Part shown: positions 8,647 through 18,786 of the stretch, piece by piece
Layout of the letters: each line of letters begins with the position of its first letter
Numbering within the stretch: position 1 is the first letter of the stretch
Assembly: GCA_031963415.1 (NCBI GenBank)
Contig: JASSUI010000001.1
Span: 248,001-312,000, forward strand
DNA from: JASSUD01 sp031963415
GTDB taxonomy: Bacteria > Pseudomonadota > Gammaproteobacteria > Burkholderiales > Burkholderiaceae
DNA length: 64,000 nucleotides
Direction: 5' to 3'
The notes under the pieces: generated by a model
Seen by the model: the letters and a program-made list of their open reading frames with translations, nothing else
Databases searched by the model: none
What the model was told of the DNA's origin: nothing
Position numbers and translations under genes: made by a program

Positions 8647-11600
8647 TCACACAACCCCCGCTTCTACTCGAACCGGCAAGAGAGTTCTCATAATCCTTTC
8701 AATTTGCTCGTGTGGAAGTTCAATCGACTGCCTTTGGCCTTTTATCGTATCAAACTGAAGTTGATTATTTTGAATGATTAGGGATGTAATTCTTTTACAG
8801 CTATGCGGAAATAAGACTTTGGTATAAAGGAATTGAATTTGTTCTGGTGACAAATTTGGAAGCTGTCTGTAAATCTCATCGATATGGCAACTCAACGCCC
8901 AAATGGTTGTCAATCTGACTTTTTCATCGTCATCTTGTAATAACTTGATGAGGACAGGAATAGACGATAGGGGGAGTGTTTTCTGTTCAGATAATGCGCT
9001 GGCAATAGCATCCTTGACGCGCCAATCTTCTTCCATCGTCAACGCTTGGTTTAAAACAAAGACGATTGCTTTTGGTGGCATTTTCTGATTACCCAATACT
9101 TTGGCCGCTTCAATTCTATTAAGAACATCATCATTCAGTAGCACTTCACTCAAAGCAAGGGAAGCCTTTTTCGACAATTTTTCTTGTTTACCCAATGCTT
9201 TAGCTGCCCAATATCTAACAATTGTGCTTTCTACTTGTAAAGCATTAATTAAAGCTGAAATCGTAATTTCTGGCAGCGTTTTCTGGCTCTCTAATACTAT
9301 TGCAGCTCCATCCCTAGCCTCTTTGCGATCACTCTGCAATAAATCAGTCAGATCAGAAATAGTACCCTCTGATAGTTTCTTTTGTCTGCGTAATGTTCCT
9401 CGAGCTAAGTCTCTTACTGATTCATTCTCATCCTGTAGCATCTGAATCCAGAGAGAAATAGCATTTTCTGGCAACGTTTCTTCTTTGCTTAATCGTTGAA
9501 GTACTACTGGCTTCATATGTTCATTGCCATTGTTTAGAGCGTCGACCCATGCAGAAATAATAGCTCGAGGAAGAAACTTCTGTTTGCCTAATCCTCTGCT
9601 TACCAGTTTCCTCACTTGCTCGCTTTCATCCTGTAAAGCATCGCTCAAAGCAAAAATAGCATTTTCTGGCAGTTGGTCATTAGCAGCTAAAGCCTGTGCT
9701 GACGCTGATCTAGTACTCACATCATTATTTTTTAGCTTATCGCTCAAGATGGAAACGGCGGCCTCTGGCAGAGTCTTATGTTTAACTAATATCAAAGCGG
9801 ATAAAGCTCTAATATTCTCGTTTTCATCTTGTAGTGTCTTAAATAGAGTGGGAATTGCAATTTCTGGTAGAGCTTCTCGAGTAAATAATACGACAGCCCC
9901 CATAATCCTTATACCTTTGTCATCACTTAGTAGCACGTCTTCTAATGTAGAAAGGATCGCCTCTGATAAAGTTTTCTGTTGATATAAGGCTTGGATAGCT
10001 TGAGTTCTAATCCCTATACTTGGATCCTTTATTGCATTAATCAACATTGAAATTACGGAATCTGGCAGATTTTTTTGCTCGCTTAATTTCTTAAAAGCGT
10101 TAGCTCTGACTGACTCGTTCTCCTCTTCGAGCTTGGTGCTCAAATCCAGAATAGAGGCCAGCGGTAAAGTGTTATGGTTTCTTAATGCCGATGCCGCTAA
10201 ACCTCTAATGCCCAAATCGCTGTCCTCCAGCAGAAGACACAAAGCGGAGATGGCAGAGTCGGGTAATGTCTTCTGCTTACCTAATATTTCGATTGCTCTT
10301 ACCCTTGTATCCTGATCTTGTAGCATATCAATCAAGGCTGAAATAATGCTCTCTGGCAACATTTCATGCATTTTATGAATAAGTAATTCCCCGATAACCA
10401 TATTTTTATACTCTGTATCATCGGATCGCAGTACTTCAGTTAAAGCTAAAACGACGGTTTCGGATAGTAGGCTTTGTTTGCACAATGCTAGTATTACACT
10501 ATGTCGAGTCAGCTTATCTTCATCCTGTAGCATCCCATACAATACAGAAATAGCGGCTTGTGTTTGATTTTCTTGCTCACCTAATAAATCAATTACCTCA
10601 TATTTGATCTTCTTGCTCTCGTTTTTACTTTCATTTTGAAGCAAATGAATTAAATTCAAAATAGTAGTTTCTGGCAATATTTTCTGCGTCCTTAATGCTT
10701 TTGTGGACTCAAGTCTAACCTCTTGATGGTTATCCTGTAGCGCTTTCGTCAACGCGGAAATAGCTCTCTCTGGCAAGCTTTCTTGTCTGCCTAAAGCCTG
10801 GGCTGCCGCGATCCTGTTTTTTTTGTCCTCATCAAAGAGCTCATTAATCAATCTTAAAATAGCTACATCTAGCTGCGCGCTGCGGTTCTCTATTATTTTG
10901 ACAGCAGAAGATTTGAGTCTTTCATCGCTACTACTTAGCGCCTCGTTTAGCTTGACATTAGCAGATTCTGGCAATATTTCTTGCTCACTTAATGCCTTAA
11001 CTGCCCCCTCTCTAATCTTTTTATTTTTATCATTTAATAAGTCAATCAAAGCAAAAATAGCCCCCTCTGACAAAACAGAACGACTCCCCAAAATTTGGAT
11101 AAATTTCTCTTTCTTATCGTCCGATTGATTTAACTCCTTAAGTAGTAAATGTTCTGGGAACACGAGTTGGCGGCCTAGCCCGCTCAAACCATTTTCATTG
11201 CCTTTTATTTCAAAATGGAGTGATTGTTTAAATGTTTGCTCTAATTCCAAAATCTTTGCTTGACTTAATTGACTACGCGCCTCAGTCAAACATCCCATCA
11301 TTACCTGCTGGTGGCGTCCTCCAATAATATCTCGTGGAGACTCTTCTAATAAAGTGAAAAAGTGTTCTAACTGAGGGCCTTTTAGCAGCCCTGCCACCAT
11401 CCACCAGACAATTTCGTATCTCGGATTGTATTTATTTCTAGCGATAAATCCTTGCAACTCAGCCATGCTAGGTGCTACTCCTAACGCTTTTGTAAGAGGC
11501 GGTGCCATCGCCAACTGCGCTAGCTCCGTGCCATACTTCTGCATATGGTGGACTAAGAATTTCGCCGCAAAAAACTCTTGAAAGGTTAAATGCAGGAAAT

Positions 11601-14376
11601 GATAATAGCGCTCAGCTTCGGGCCGCTCAGCATCGGTTGTATGTAAATAGGAGGTTTTTTTCAGATCGAGTGTCCACGTATCGGGCAAAGTGGTGTTGAT
11701 GGCAGGATGATTTTCTAATGCTGTCTGGCATCGATCTAAATCATCGAGGCTAAATTCAATTTTTCCAGTCTCTAATCCCTGAAAGGCCAAATAGCTCAGA
11801 TAATGAATTTCAGACGCCATGATTTTTTCTACGCGCGCTTTGGGTAAAGCTTGGAATGCAAAAGGCCCTAACGGCTTACTTTGTTTGCTTTCCTCTAGAC
11901 GCGGACCATCTTTGCGCCATAGTTTATCGACCATCGCTTCATACAGCATGGTTACCGTAACCGTTTGATGGTGGGGGAGTCTATCCCAGCTATAGCACAA
12001 CGCATCCAGCTGAATGGGAATATTTACCAGTCCTTGAACCAACGGTGCGCGTCGAATGAACTGCCGAATCGCTTCCTGATCAGATTCCAGCACAAACTTT
12101 GTGATATAGGTTTGCACATTCTCTGGACTAAAACCCACCGTTTCGAGTTCCAAATCGAGGCGATCAAGTACATCAAAGTTCACCCTAGCAGGTCGAGAGG
12201 TAATTATTACATGCTCCTGATTCAACAAATCCTTCAAAAAGCGGCTTAAATCATGTGCTTTATACAGCTCACCGACAACCTCATCCAGACCATCTAAGAT
12301 AAAAAGCGTTTTATCCCGATGTTTTTGGTGCAAAGCCTCTGCTAATGCCAGCGCTTGGCGATCTCCTTGACTAGCAAAGTAACTTTTCCTGAGGAGCTCT
12401 TCTAAACTGCCAGCGGAGTTGGTCTTCAGCTCCCGCAGCGGTATCCACAAAACACAGTCAAATTTATCCTGCCAAAGTTCATTTTGATGGTACTCATAGA
12501 CGAGTTTTTTGCATAAAGTCGTCTTACCAATGCCTGCGCGACCCTGAATCAAAATCCGCTTGGGGACCTCCTCTGAACCATCACATAATATTTGTACGTC
12601 AAAAAGCTTTTTTAGCTGAATTAATTTGCTGGGATTGGTTTCCTCAAGCCGTTCACTACTTGGCAAGCGTTCAAAAGCCTCTGCTTGCTTTTCCAGCTCT
12701 TTTTTATCTTTTTCCCGTTGTGCATGGCTCTCTACGATCGCTAGGTTAATATAACAATCGTCAAGTCCGATTGTTTTGCCCGATACACGCTGAATTGATA
12801 AATTGGATAATTGATAGTATTTATAGAGAGCTTTACGCAGATCAGCTGAAGAAAGTGCAGGCGGGAGTAATTTCTTTACGATCTCTTTATGCAGCACAAG
12901 GGTTTGAGCTATACGTTGCTGTTGCGTTCTATATTGCTCCTTCTGTATGCCATCAAAAATGCCATCCACCAGTTCGCAAAACGCCAACCCGCTCAGGGGC
13001 GATGATTCATGATTTAACCGAGCAATACAATCGCTATACCCTGTCCAAAATTTATCCAAAAACGCTTTTGCCTCATTACTGCCAACAAACAACCGTTCAA
13101 TCAACTTAAATAGCACCAAGTGCCGACTTTGATTGGGATAGATTTCTTGCCCCGCTTGAGCTCGCCTCTCCAAACGATAAATATCCCCTACTCGAACGGT
13201 TGTCTCGTCTATAAAATGCGCTAAGCATGGCTGATAGCTATTCAGCGTTAATACCACCGGGATAATGCCGTGCCCATCTTTCAGCTGCGCTGCTCGGATT
13301 TGCAAAAATGCCATTTCCGTTAACACATGGTGGAACCCAGCCTTATAGCCCTCTTCCTGAGAAAATTTCCTCACCACTTCACGAATGGCTGAATAACTCT
13401 GCTGTTTGTCGCTTCTACGATAGGCTTCACGATCCTCGAGGTAAGCTTGCTCAAGCGCCTGATAAAATTTTTCATAATGCGGCCATTTCAGATAGCTACC
13501 CAATACTTCAGAACAGCACACCGCGACCTTATCGACAGGGGTGACATCACCTCTTAACTGATCCGGCAATAAACAGAGCTGACTCGTCAGAATATCGTCG
13601 AGTTTGCCATCATTTTTTAGCTCTTCTGAGGCGCTTGAATACGGTTGCCCCATTGGAGTTTGATCGGAATAGAGGTTAACTCGGATTTTTGATAATTTTT
13701 CGATTAGATATTTAGCAATACTGGCCTGAGCCTGTCCATGAGCAGGCTTATCATGTGCGTACACTAAAAACAGGCTAGGTTGAGGGGATAATTCTAAAGA
13801 ACTGAGTGTTAAGAGCGCTTTTTCAAATAGATAATCGGCCTGTTTGCTCTTTTCCTGGATCGATGCGCTATTCGGACGTAGCGAGGGCACTAAACTAAGC
13901 TTTGGAGATGGCGCATTTTCAACCGGCGCTTTTGTTGCAATCAGTTGATCGCTATTTTCTTCGTTCGCCTTTTCATCTTCGATTAAGAATGAGCCATACC
14001 CAGCGATTATTCGTTGATGCAGCATGCGTGCTTCTGGTTGCTTTACATCCAGATGACGCGCATATTCCATGGCTTTTTTATAATTCTCCTCAGCGCCAGA
14101 TTGATCGTGTTTGCGCAAAAACATGCCGTAGTAAAAGTAGCTCGCTGCAAGCTGCTCATTGGTTTTCTTTAATTCAGCTTCATTACAAGTGCGTTGCAAC
14201 CAGGCTTCGGCTTCCTGAATGCCTGCTTCAAAGCATGCCTTGGCTTGCGCCAAATTTCCTTGGGCTTCATAGCGATTGGCTTTCTCTTGAAGCTGATTGG
14301 CTGCGGGTAAGCCAAAATTTGAAATAGGTGCTGCATTAACGCCTCGACTCCCCATCCCCCTTAATGAACTCCACAT
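8647..14376 (-). CDS. Giant NLR-like protein, paralogue of 1101-6854, with diverged HEAT array
   Basis: A 1909-residue protein with the same order of domains: TPR-like N-terminus (ANRYEAQGNLAQAKACFEAG), SEFIR/TIR-like segment (SLFLVYAHDKPAHG, VDKVAVCCSEVLGSYLKW), NACHT with Walker A GRAGIGKTT near residue 612 and Walker B TLFILDGLDEV near 694, then about 22 HEAT units of 33 residues (about 1095-1830) and the common tail (FLYTKVLFPHS). The N-terminal two-thirds is closely related to the neighbour, with near-identical stretches. The HEAT units have diverged from one another (LPEXAISAL...LQDE pattern) and are not homogenised. The start, AGGAAAGAG-ATG, matches the paralogue. Likely roles are immunity switch or host-directed effector; neither is shown by sequence alone. 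Confidence 0.9.
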   Translation of the reverse strand: MWSSLRGMGSRGVNAAPISNFGLPAANQLQEKANRYEAQGNLAQAKACFEAGIQEAEAWLQRTCNEAELKKTNEQLAASYFYYGMFLRKHDQSGAEENYKKAMEYARHLDVKQPEARMLHQRIIAGYGSFLIEDEKANEENSDQLIATKAPVENAPSPKLSLVPSLRPNSASIQEKSKQADYLFEKALLTLSSLELSPQPSLFLVYAHDKPAHGQAQASIAKYLIEKLSKIRVNLYSDQTPMGQPYSSASEELKNDGKLDDILTSQLCLLPDQLRGDVTPVDKVAVCCSEVLGSYLKWPHYEKFYQALEQAYLEDREAYRRSDKQQSYSAIREVVRKFSQEEGYKAGFHHVLTEMAFLQIRAAQLKDGHGIIPVVLTLNSYQPCLAHFIDETTVRVGDIYRLERRAQAGQEIYPNQSRHLVLFKLIERLFVGSNEAKAFLDKFWTGYSDCIARLNHESSPLSGLAFCELVDGIFDGIQKEQYRTQQQRIAQTLVLHKEIVKKLLPPALSSADLRKALYKYYQLSNLSIQRVSGKTIGLDDCYINLAIVESHAQREKDKKELEKQAEAFERLPSSERLEETNPSKLIQLKKLFDVQILCDGSEEVPKRILIQGRAGIGKTTLCKKLVYEYHQNELWQDKFDCVLWIPLRELKTNSAGSLEELLRKSYFASQGDRQALALAEALHQKHRDKTLFILDGLDEVVGELYKAHDLSRFLKDLLNQEHVIITSRPARVNFDVLDRLDLELETVGFSPENVQTYITKFVLESDQEAIRQFIRRAPLVQGLVNIPIQLDALCYSWDRLPHHQTVTVTMLYEAMVDKLWRKDGPRLEESKQSKPLGPFAFQALPKARVEKIMASEIHYLSYLAFQGLETGKIEFSLDDLDRCQTALENHPAINTTLPDTWTLDLKKTSYLHTTDAERPEAERYYHFLHLTFQEFFAAKFLVHHMQKYGTELAQLAMAPPLTKALGVAPSMAELQGFIARNKYNPRYEIVWWMVAGLLKGPQLEHFFTLLEESPRDIIGGRHQQVMMGCLTEARSQLSQAKILELEQTFKQSLHFEIKGNENGLSGLGRQLVFPEHLLLKELNQSDDKKEKFIQILGSRSVLSEGAIFALIDLLNDKNKKIREGAVKALSEQEILPESANVKLNEALSSSDERLKSSAVKIIENRSAQLDVAILRLINELFDEDKKNRIAAAQALGRQESLPERAISALTKALQDNHQEVRLESTKALRTQKILPETTILNLIHLLQNESKNESKKIKYEVIDLLGEQENQTQAAISVLYGMLQDEDKLTRHSVILALCKQSLLSETVVLALTEVLRSDDTEYKNMVIGELLIHKMHEMLPESIISALIDMLQDQDTRVRAIEILGKQKTLPDSAISALCLLLEDSDLGIRGLAASALRNHNTLPLASILDLSTKLEEENESVRANAFKKLSEQKNLPDSVISMLINAIKDPSIGIRTQAIQALYQQKTLSEAILSTLEDVLLSDDKGIRIMGAVVLFTREALPEIAIPTLFKTLQDENENIRALSALILVKHKTLPEAAVSILSDKLKNNDVSTRSASAQALAANDQLPENAIFALSDALQDESEQVRKLVSRGLGKQKFLPRAIISAWVDALNNGNEHMKPVVLQRLSKEETLPENAISLWIQMLQDENESVRDLARGTLRRQKKLSEGTISDLTDLLQSDRKEARDGAAIVLESQKTLPEITISALINALQVESTIVRYWAAKALGKQEKLSKKASLALSEVLLNDDVLNRIEAAKVLGNQKMPPKAIVFVLNQALTMEEDWRVKDAIASALSEQKTLPLSSIPVLIKLLQDDDEKVRLTTIWALSCHIDEIYRQLPNLSPEQIQFLYTKVLFPHSCKRITSLIIQNNQLQFDTIKGQRQSIELPHEQIERIMRTLLPVRVEAGVV

Positions 14377-14548
14377 TCTCTTTCCTTATTATTTATCAGC
14401 GCGATCTTGGCACTTGGTATCTTGTTATAAGCGAAGCGAATTCTAAAAGGCTGGCTGAGTTAGAGAAATCGGGCAAAGCCCGCTTTTTTCATGGCTTTGA
14501 GTTCAATCTTGGCCTCATGCCGCTTATCTTTTGAGTCTTTTTCATACC
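14377..14548 (-). promoter_or_regulatory. Conserved upstream region of the second NLR gene, with hairpin
   Basis: Matches 6855-7010 closely over about 150 bases. At 14470-14489 the plus strand reads CGGGC-AAA-GCCCG followed by CTTTTTT, a compact intrinsic-terminator shape. In the other copy the stem is degraded. On the plus strand it could end transcripts antisense to the NLR gene; on the minus strand it would sit in the 5' leader. Which applies is not decidable from sequence. Confidence 0.4.
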
Positions 14549-14825
14549 TTCAGTCTTTTTAGGGAAACCTCGAAACTAAATGATCAAGTTTGATAATTCT
14601 TACAAGCGGGAGAGCGTTTCATTTGGGTAGCTGGAGCTTCTAGTTCACTTACGCGCGTGGCGTTAGCCCTTGTGCTTTCCTACAAGGCAACCAACGGCAG
14701 AGGGCTTTACGTAGACCACCCTTGAGCCTTCACTCAAACGATAACGCACACGTCGAGCAAAAATTGAGTGTGCCAAAGCAAAGATGAATGAGTTTACATA
14801 TGCAAGCAACAAGAGCTGATATAGC
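14549..14825. other. Gap with no assignable gene
   Basis: Between the NLR upstream region and the old IS256. A minus-strand frame across 14663-14908 has no recognisable domain and runs into the IS256 end. The stretch 14655-14760 has several short inverted segments and, read on the minus strand, a GTGTGCG start-like motif, so a group II intron 5' fragment is conceivable but not established. Confidence 0.3.
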
Positions 14826-15260
14826 GAGGGAGTCATAAATTTTGCGTGAAAGAAGTCATATGATAATGAAGGCAACAAAAAAGTAAGCATATGACGAAGA
14901 TAGACCAATCGATATTAGATAAATTTTTAGAGGGAGTAGACCTATCAAATCCGCAATCGATATTCACAGAAGGCGGGTTGTTTGGTCAGCTAAGAAGTCA
15001 CTGGCAGAAAGAATATTGCAGGGTGAATTAGCGCATCATCTCGAGCAAGAACGTCTCGCCGGCAAGATCAAGCGTAATCATAAAAATGGCAGCAGCAAGA
15101 AATCAGGTAAGCACACCACGATCCCCAGGGTTGTAGCTTGATTGAGCGGCAGCGATACTTCGCTTCAATTTAACGATCAACGGAGTAAGCGTAAAGAGGG
15201 AAGTCAGATATTGGCCAGGCCCATGTAGCCATAGCGAGGCTGGCCAAGGATAAAGGCGAG

Positions 15261-16931
15261 CTAACGGAGAGAGTGCTCGAGACTAAAATTCCAAGGTAGG
15301 AGCGCTTCGACATCCTCGACGGTTTTTGCGGCTGGCAAGTCACGCAGTACACAACACAACCAAGTGTAAGGTTCTACGCCATTGGCCTTGGCGGTTTCGA
15401 TGAGCGAGTAAATCACGGCACTAGCATGCGCCCCCGCTGTCGTATGGCTGAACAGCCAAGCTTTACGGCCAATGACGAAGGGACGAATCGCGTTCTCACA
15501 GCGGTTGTTGTCGATGGGCAAGTCGCCGCGCTCGGTATAACGCGTGAGCATACTCCAGCGCTCATGCATATATGACAACGCTTCTCCCAACACACTTTTG
15601 GGTATCACACCAGGTAGGAGATCTTCCATCCAAGTGCGTAGCTTCTCGAGAATCGGAATGCTTTGTTCCTGGCGCGCTAACCGGCGTGTTTCATTATCGG
15701 CGCCTTGGTAAAGACGTTCAACGCGATAGAGCTCGCCAATCATCGCCACAGCCTGGTTGGCATGACCCTGCCGGCCTTTGGGTTGCACTTTCACTGCCTC
15801 AACAAAGCGTCGTCTTACGTGCGCCCAGCAAGCAAGACGTTCGATGCCTTCGGTTTGGGCCAGTTTGTTATAACCCTCGTAGCCATCGGCCATCAAATAA
15901 CCTTGATAGTCGTGCAACAGGCGTACAGGCACCGCCGAGCTTCGGCTGGGATCATAGTCGTAAATCACCACGGATTGACCTGGTGGTCCACCCGTCTGCA
16001 CCCACATATAGGAGTTCGACGTCGGTTTTTTGTTCGGGACTTTCAGCACCTGCACCGTAGTTTCATCGATATGCAGGACAGGGCTTTCCAGTAACGCATC
16101 GCGCATGAGATTGTGTAAAGGCTGCAGCACAGCGCGACAACCGATCACCCAGCGCGCCAGCGTCTGGGTGGGAACGGGCATGCCATGACGATCCAATACC
16201 TTGGCGAAACGGGTCAACGGTAAGCCGTCAACGAATTTAACCGTCAACAGCATCGCAAGAAGGTTGGGACTGGCGTTACTCTTAGGCAACGGTTGGGGAG
16301 GTAAGGAGGCAGTGACTGGCGCGTGAGTACTACTAGGGCAGCCATAACGTAGACGAACGTTGCGTAGTACGCGTATCTGCATCGGCACCATGTCGAGTTG
16401 CTCACTTACATCCTGGCCAATCACGACCATCGGTGTACCACAGGCACAGGTGCGCTCGGCTTCGGGAACATCGTGTACCACTTCAACGCGTTTCAATTCT
16501 GCAGGTAAGGGCCCCCGCTTGCCACGCGCAGGTTGAGCTTTGCTTGCTGATTGAGGGGGAAGTGGGGCAATATCTTGTGCCTCAGTCGTCGCCTGGGCCA
16601 AGACTTCAGCCTCATCAAACAAACGACCCTGACCACTGACTTCCGTACTCGGCCCAAACAGGCGCCGCCGGGAGAGCACAATTTGTTCGAGCATGCGCTT
16701 GAGTTCATTTTGTGCCTCTTTCTGCGCTTCGATCCATTTGCTTTGTACTTCTCTTTGAACTTCTGCCCATTTGTGCTGGGTTTCTGTCCATAACGCTTCG
16801 TACGCTTTCTGTTGCGTGTGCAACAGTGCCGTGAGTCCCTCTACATCAGTAGGCAATGCAGCCGGCAGCTTGACCTCGGGTAGGTCAAACTCAATCGATA
16901 ACTTTAGTTCTTTGGCGACATGTTCAAGCAT
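15261..16931 (-). CDS. tnpC: IS66 transposase TnpC
   Basis: A 556-residue DDE transposase. Order: N-terminal coiled/leucine-rich helix (about 1-115), zinc-binding segment ERTCACGTPM, the catalytic core with Asp in VLHIDETTVQVL, Asp in YLMADGYEGY and Glu in NNRCENAIRPF, then the IS66 C-terminal part SLIETAKANGVEPYTWL. Length is normal for the family. It starts 21 bases after the tnpB stop on the same strand, so the three genes form one unit. Confidence 0.95.
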   Translation of the reverse strand: MLEHVAKELKLSIEFDLPEVKLPAALPTDVEGLTALLHTQQKAYEALWTETQHKWAEVQREVQSKWIEAQKEAQNELKRMLEQIVLSRRRLFGPSTEVSGQGRLFDEAEVLAQATTEAQDIAPLPPQSASKAQPARGKRGPLPAELKRVEVVHDVPEAERTCACGTPMVVIGQDVSEQLDMVPMQIRVLRNVRLRYGCPSSTHAPVTASLPPQPLPKSNASPNLLAMLLTVKFVDGLPLTRFAKVLDRHGMPVPTQTLARWVIGCRAVLQPLHNLMRDALLESPVLHIDETTVQVLKVPNKKPTSNSYMWVQTGGPPGQSVVIYDYDPSRSSAVPVRLLHDYQGYLMADGYEGYNKLAQTEGIERLACWAHVRRRFVEAVKVQPKGRQGHANQAVAMIGELYRVERLYQGADNETRRLARQEQSIPILEKLRTWMEDLLPGVIPKSVLGEALSYMHERWSMLTRYTERGDLPIDNNRCENAIRPFVIGRKAWLFSHTTAGAHASAVIYSLIETAKANGVEPYTWLCCVLRDLPAAKTVEDVEALLPWNFSLEHSLR

Positions 16932-16952
16932 GCCGCATTCTATCTATCTCAT

Positions 16953-17309
16953 CTAAGAAATAGTCTTAAAGTAAAGGGTTGGGTGTGGTTTATTTCGCCA
17001 TAAATCAAATCCTTCCAGCAACCATTCAAATTCTTGTAGGCTAATTGTGAGCGTCGCCTCCTTGCCTCCCTTGGGCCAGGCAAACCTTTCCGATTCAAGA
17101 CGCTTAAGCCACAGGCAAAATCCATTGCGATGCCAATACAATACCTTCAGCTTAGTACGTGGCCGATTCACAAAGACGTAGAGCACGTGCTTGAACGGAT
17201 TGAGCCCCAATTCTTGTTCCACCAGCGCACTCAACCCGTTGATCGCTTTCCTAAAATCAACAGGCTCCTGGCACAGATATACCTGATCAATCTTGCAGCC
17301 CGGATGCAT
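16953..17309 (-). CDS. tnpB: IS66 accessory protein TnpB
   Basis: A 118-residue protein of the IS66 Orf2 family, recognised from VDFRKAINGLSALVEQELG, VFVNRPRTKLKVLYWHRNGF and the C-terminal LEGFDLWRN. It assists TnpC in transposition; its chemistry is not defined. The ATG at 17309 overlaps the tnpA stop by one base (TAATG), which points to coupled translation and decides this start over the longer frame from 17351. Confidence 0.93.
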   Translation of the reverse strand: MHPGCKIDQVYLCQEPVDFRKAINGLSALVEQELGLNPFKHVLYVFVNRPRTKLKVLYWHRNGFCLWLKRLESERFAWPKGGKEATLTISLQEFEWLLEGFDLWRNKPHPTLYFKTIS

Positions 17310-17629
17310 TAACTTCCTCCCTGCGCTGCACGATTCATTGCCAGCAGCCATGCCGGCGATGGTAAACCCGATATCTCCAACCGCAGCCCTGAAGGCAGAA
17401 TCAAGCTACTGCACACAGGCTTCTCGCCTGCCATCTCCGTCACACCCAGCGCCACAAACTTATTTTCTCGCTTCGGCTCGACAACTTCTTGCAACAACTT
17501 CAGCTTCTTTTTCCAGTTGTACAGCGTCTTATGAGAGAGTCCGTAACGCTTCGCATACTGGGTCAAGGGGACGCCTTCTTTTCTCGCCGCCTCTAAATGG
17601 GCTGACCAACTCTTGGCATCTAGTCTCAT
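17309..17629 (-). CDS. tnpA: IS66 accessory protein TnpA
   Basis: A 106-residue DNA-binding accessory protein of IS66 elements. The helix-turn-helix is visible in YAKRYGLSHKTLYNWKKKL. I chose the ATG at 17629 because GGAG lies five bases upstream; a longer frame opens at a TTG at 17668. The C-terminal segment ending SPAWLLAMNRAAQGGS leads straight into tnpB. Confidence 0.88.
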   Translation of the reverse strand: MRLDAKSWSAHLEAARKEGVPLTQYAKRYGLSHKTLYNWKKKLKLLQEVVEPKRENKFVALGVTEMAGEKPVCSSLILPSGLRLEISGLPSPAWLLAMNRAAQGGS

Positions 17630-18786
17630 GCTCGCTCCATCCCGCCATTTCAATTTCGATAGCGGCAAGTATGAATAGCGATTCTTTAAGTGGATAGGCT
17701 GGGGATCGTGGCGTGCTTACGAAATCAGTCTTAGCGTCAGAAGACAAACTGGAACTGGATATACCGCGAGATCGAGAAGGCAGTTTCACGCCGCAATTCA
17801 TTGCTAAGCATCAAAGGCGGCTACCTGGCTTTGACGATAAGGTGATCTCGCTTTACGGGCGAGGTTTACCGGTGCGAGAGATTCAAGCGCATTTAACCGA
17901 GTTGTATGGCTTGGAAGTCTCGCCTGATTTGATCTCAAAGATCACCTCAGAAGTGATGGACGAGGTCAAGGAATGGCAGAATCGTCCGCTAGAACCGATG
18001 TATCCGTTGGTGTTTTTTGATGCGTTACGGGTCAAAATCCGAGATGAGGGCAGCGTTAAAAACAAAGCGGTCTATCTTGCTTTAGGTGTGCGACCAGACG
18101 GTACCAAGGAAATTTTAGGTATTTGGATTGAGCAAACCGAAGGGGCAAAATTCTGGTTAAGGGTCATGACAGAGCTTAAAAATCGGGGTTTGTCTGACAT
18201 ATTAATCGCCGTAGTCGATGGACTCAAAGGCTTCCCAGAAGCGATTACTGCCGTCTTTCCCCAAGCACAAATCCAGACTTGTATCGTGCATTTAATTCGC
18301 AATAGCCTGGACTTTGTGAGCTGGAAAGACCGTAAGGCCGTCGCCGCAGAATTAAAAACCATTTATCGCGCCACCCACGAGACCGAGGCTGAGCTGGCGT
18401 TTGAGGTCTTTGCCGAGGGCCCATGGGGGCTGAAATATCCGCCGATTGCTTCAATTTGGCAGCGCCATTGGCAAGAAGTCATTCCCTTCTTTGCTTACCC
18501 GCTAGAGGTCCGTAAAATTATTTATACGACTAATGCCATTGAAAGCCTCCATATGCAGATACGTAAAGTCATTAAAAATCGTGGCCACTTTCCTCATGAC
18601 CAAGCTGCCATTAAGCTCATTTATTTGGCTTGGCGAAATATCACTAAAAATTGGACAATGCCACCTAATACATGGCGCACTGCAAAAGTTCAATTTGCCA
18701 TTTTATTTGGCGAGCGTTTTACAGCTTCATTATAAGAAGCTCTCATAGTTAACCATGACCTCGGACACAAAATCTATGGTCCCCTC

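Larger units (their letters stand above)
15107..17720 (-). mobile_element. IS66-family element, copy 1 (2614 bp, intact)
   Basis: Bounded by inverted repeats GTAAGCACACCACGATCCCC (left) and GTAAGCACGCCACGATCCCC (right, complement), flanked by a perfect 8-bp target duplication GAAATCAG at 15099-15106 and 17721-17728, the size expected for IS66. It carries tnpA, tnpB and tnpC, all open. The target is the transposase gene of IS256 copy 1. It is nearly identical to copy 2 at 23704-27668, in inverted orientation. Confidence 0.95.
14891..18735 (+). pseudogene. IS256-family transposase, split by IS66
   Basis: The 5' part (14891-15106) and 3' part (17729-18735) together match the 407-residue transposases at 24899-26122 and 57006-58229. 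The DDE core lies in the 3' part (VFFDALRVKIRD, IAVVDGLKGFPEAI, TTNAIESLHMQIRK). Independently of the IS66 insertion, one base is missing near 14988 (CTAAGAAG for CTTAAAAAG), which shifts the frame, so the gene was or became doubly dead. The 3' part also differs from the young copies at several residues (for example TISKIT versus TISTIT). Confidence 0.9.

Noticed and set aside
15572..16060. Plus-strand open frame of 162 codons inside IS66
   Set aside because: It is antisense to tnpC and recurs antisense in the second IS66 copy only because the IS is duplicated.
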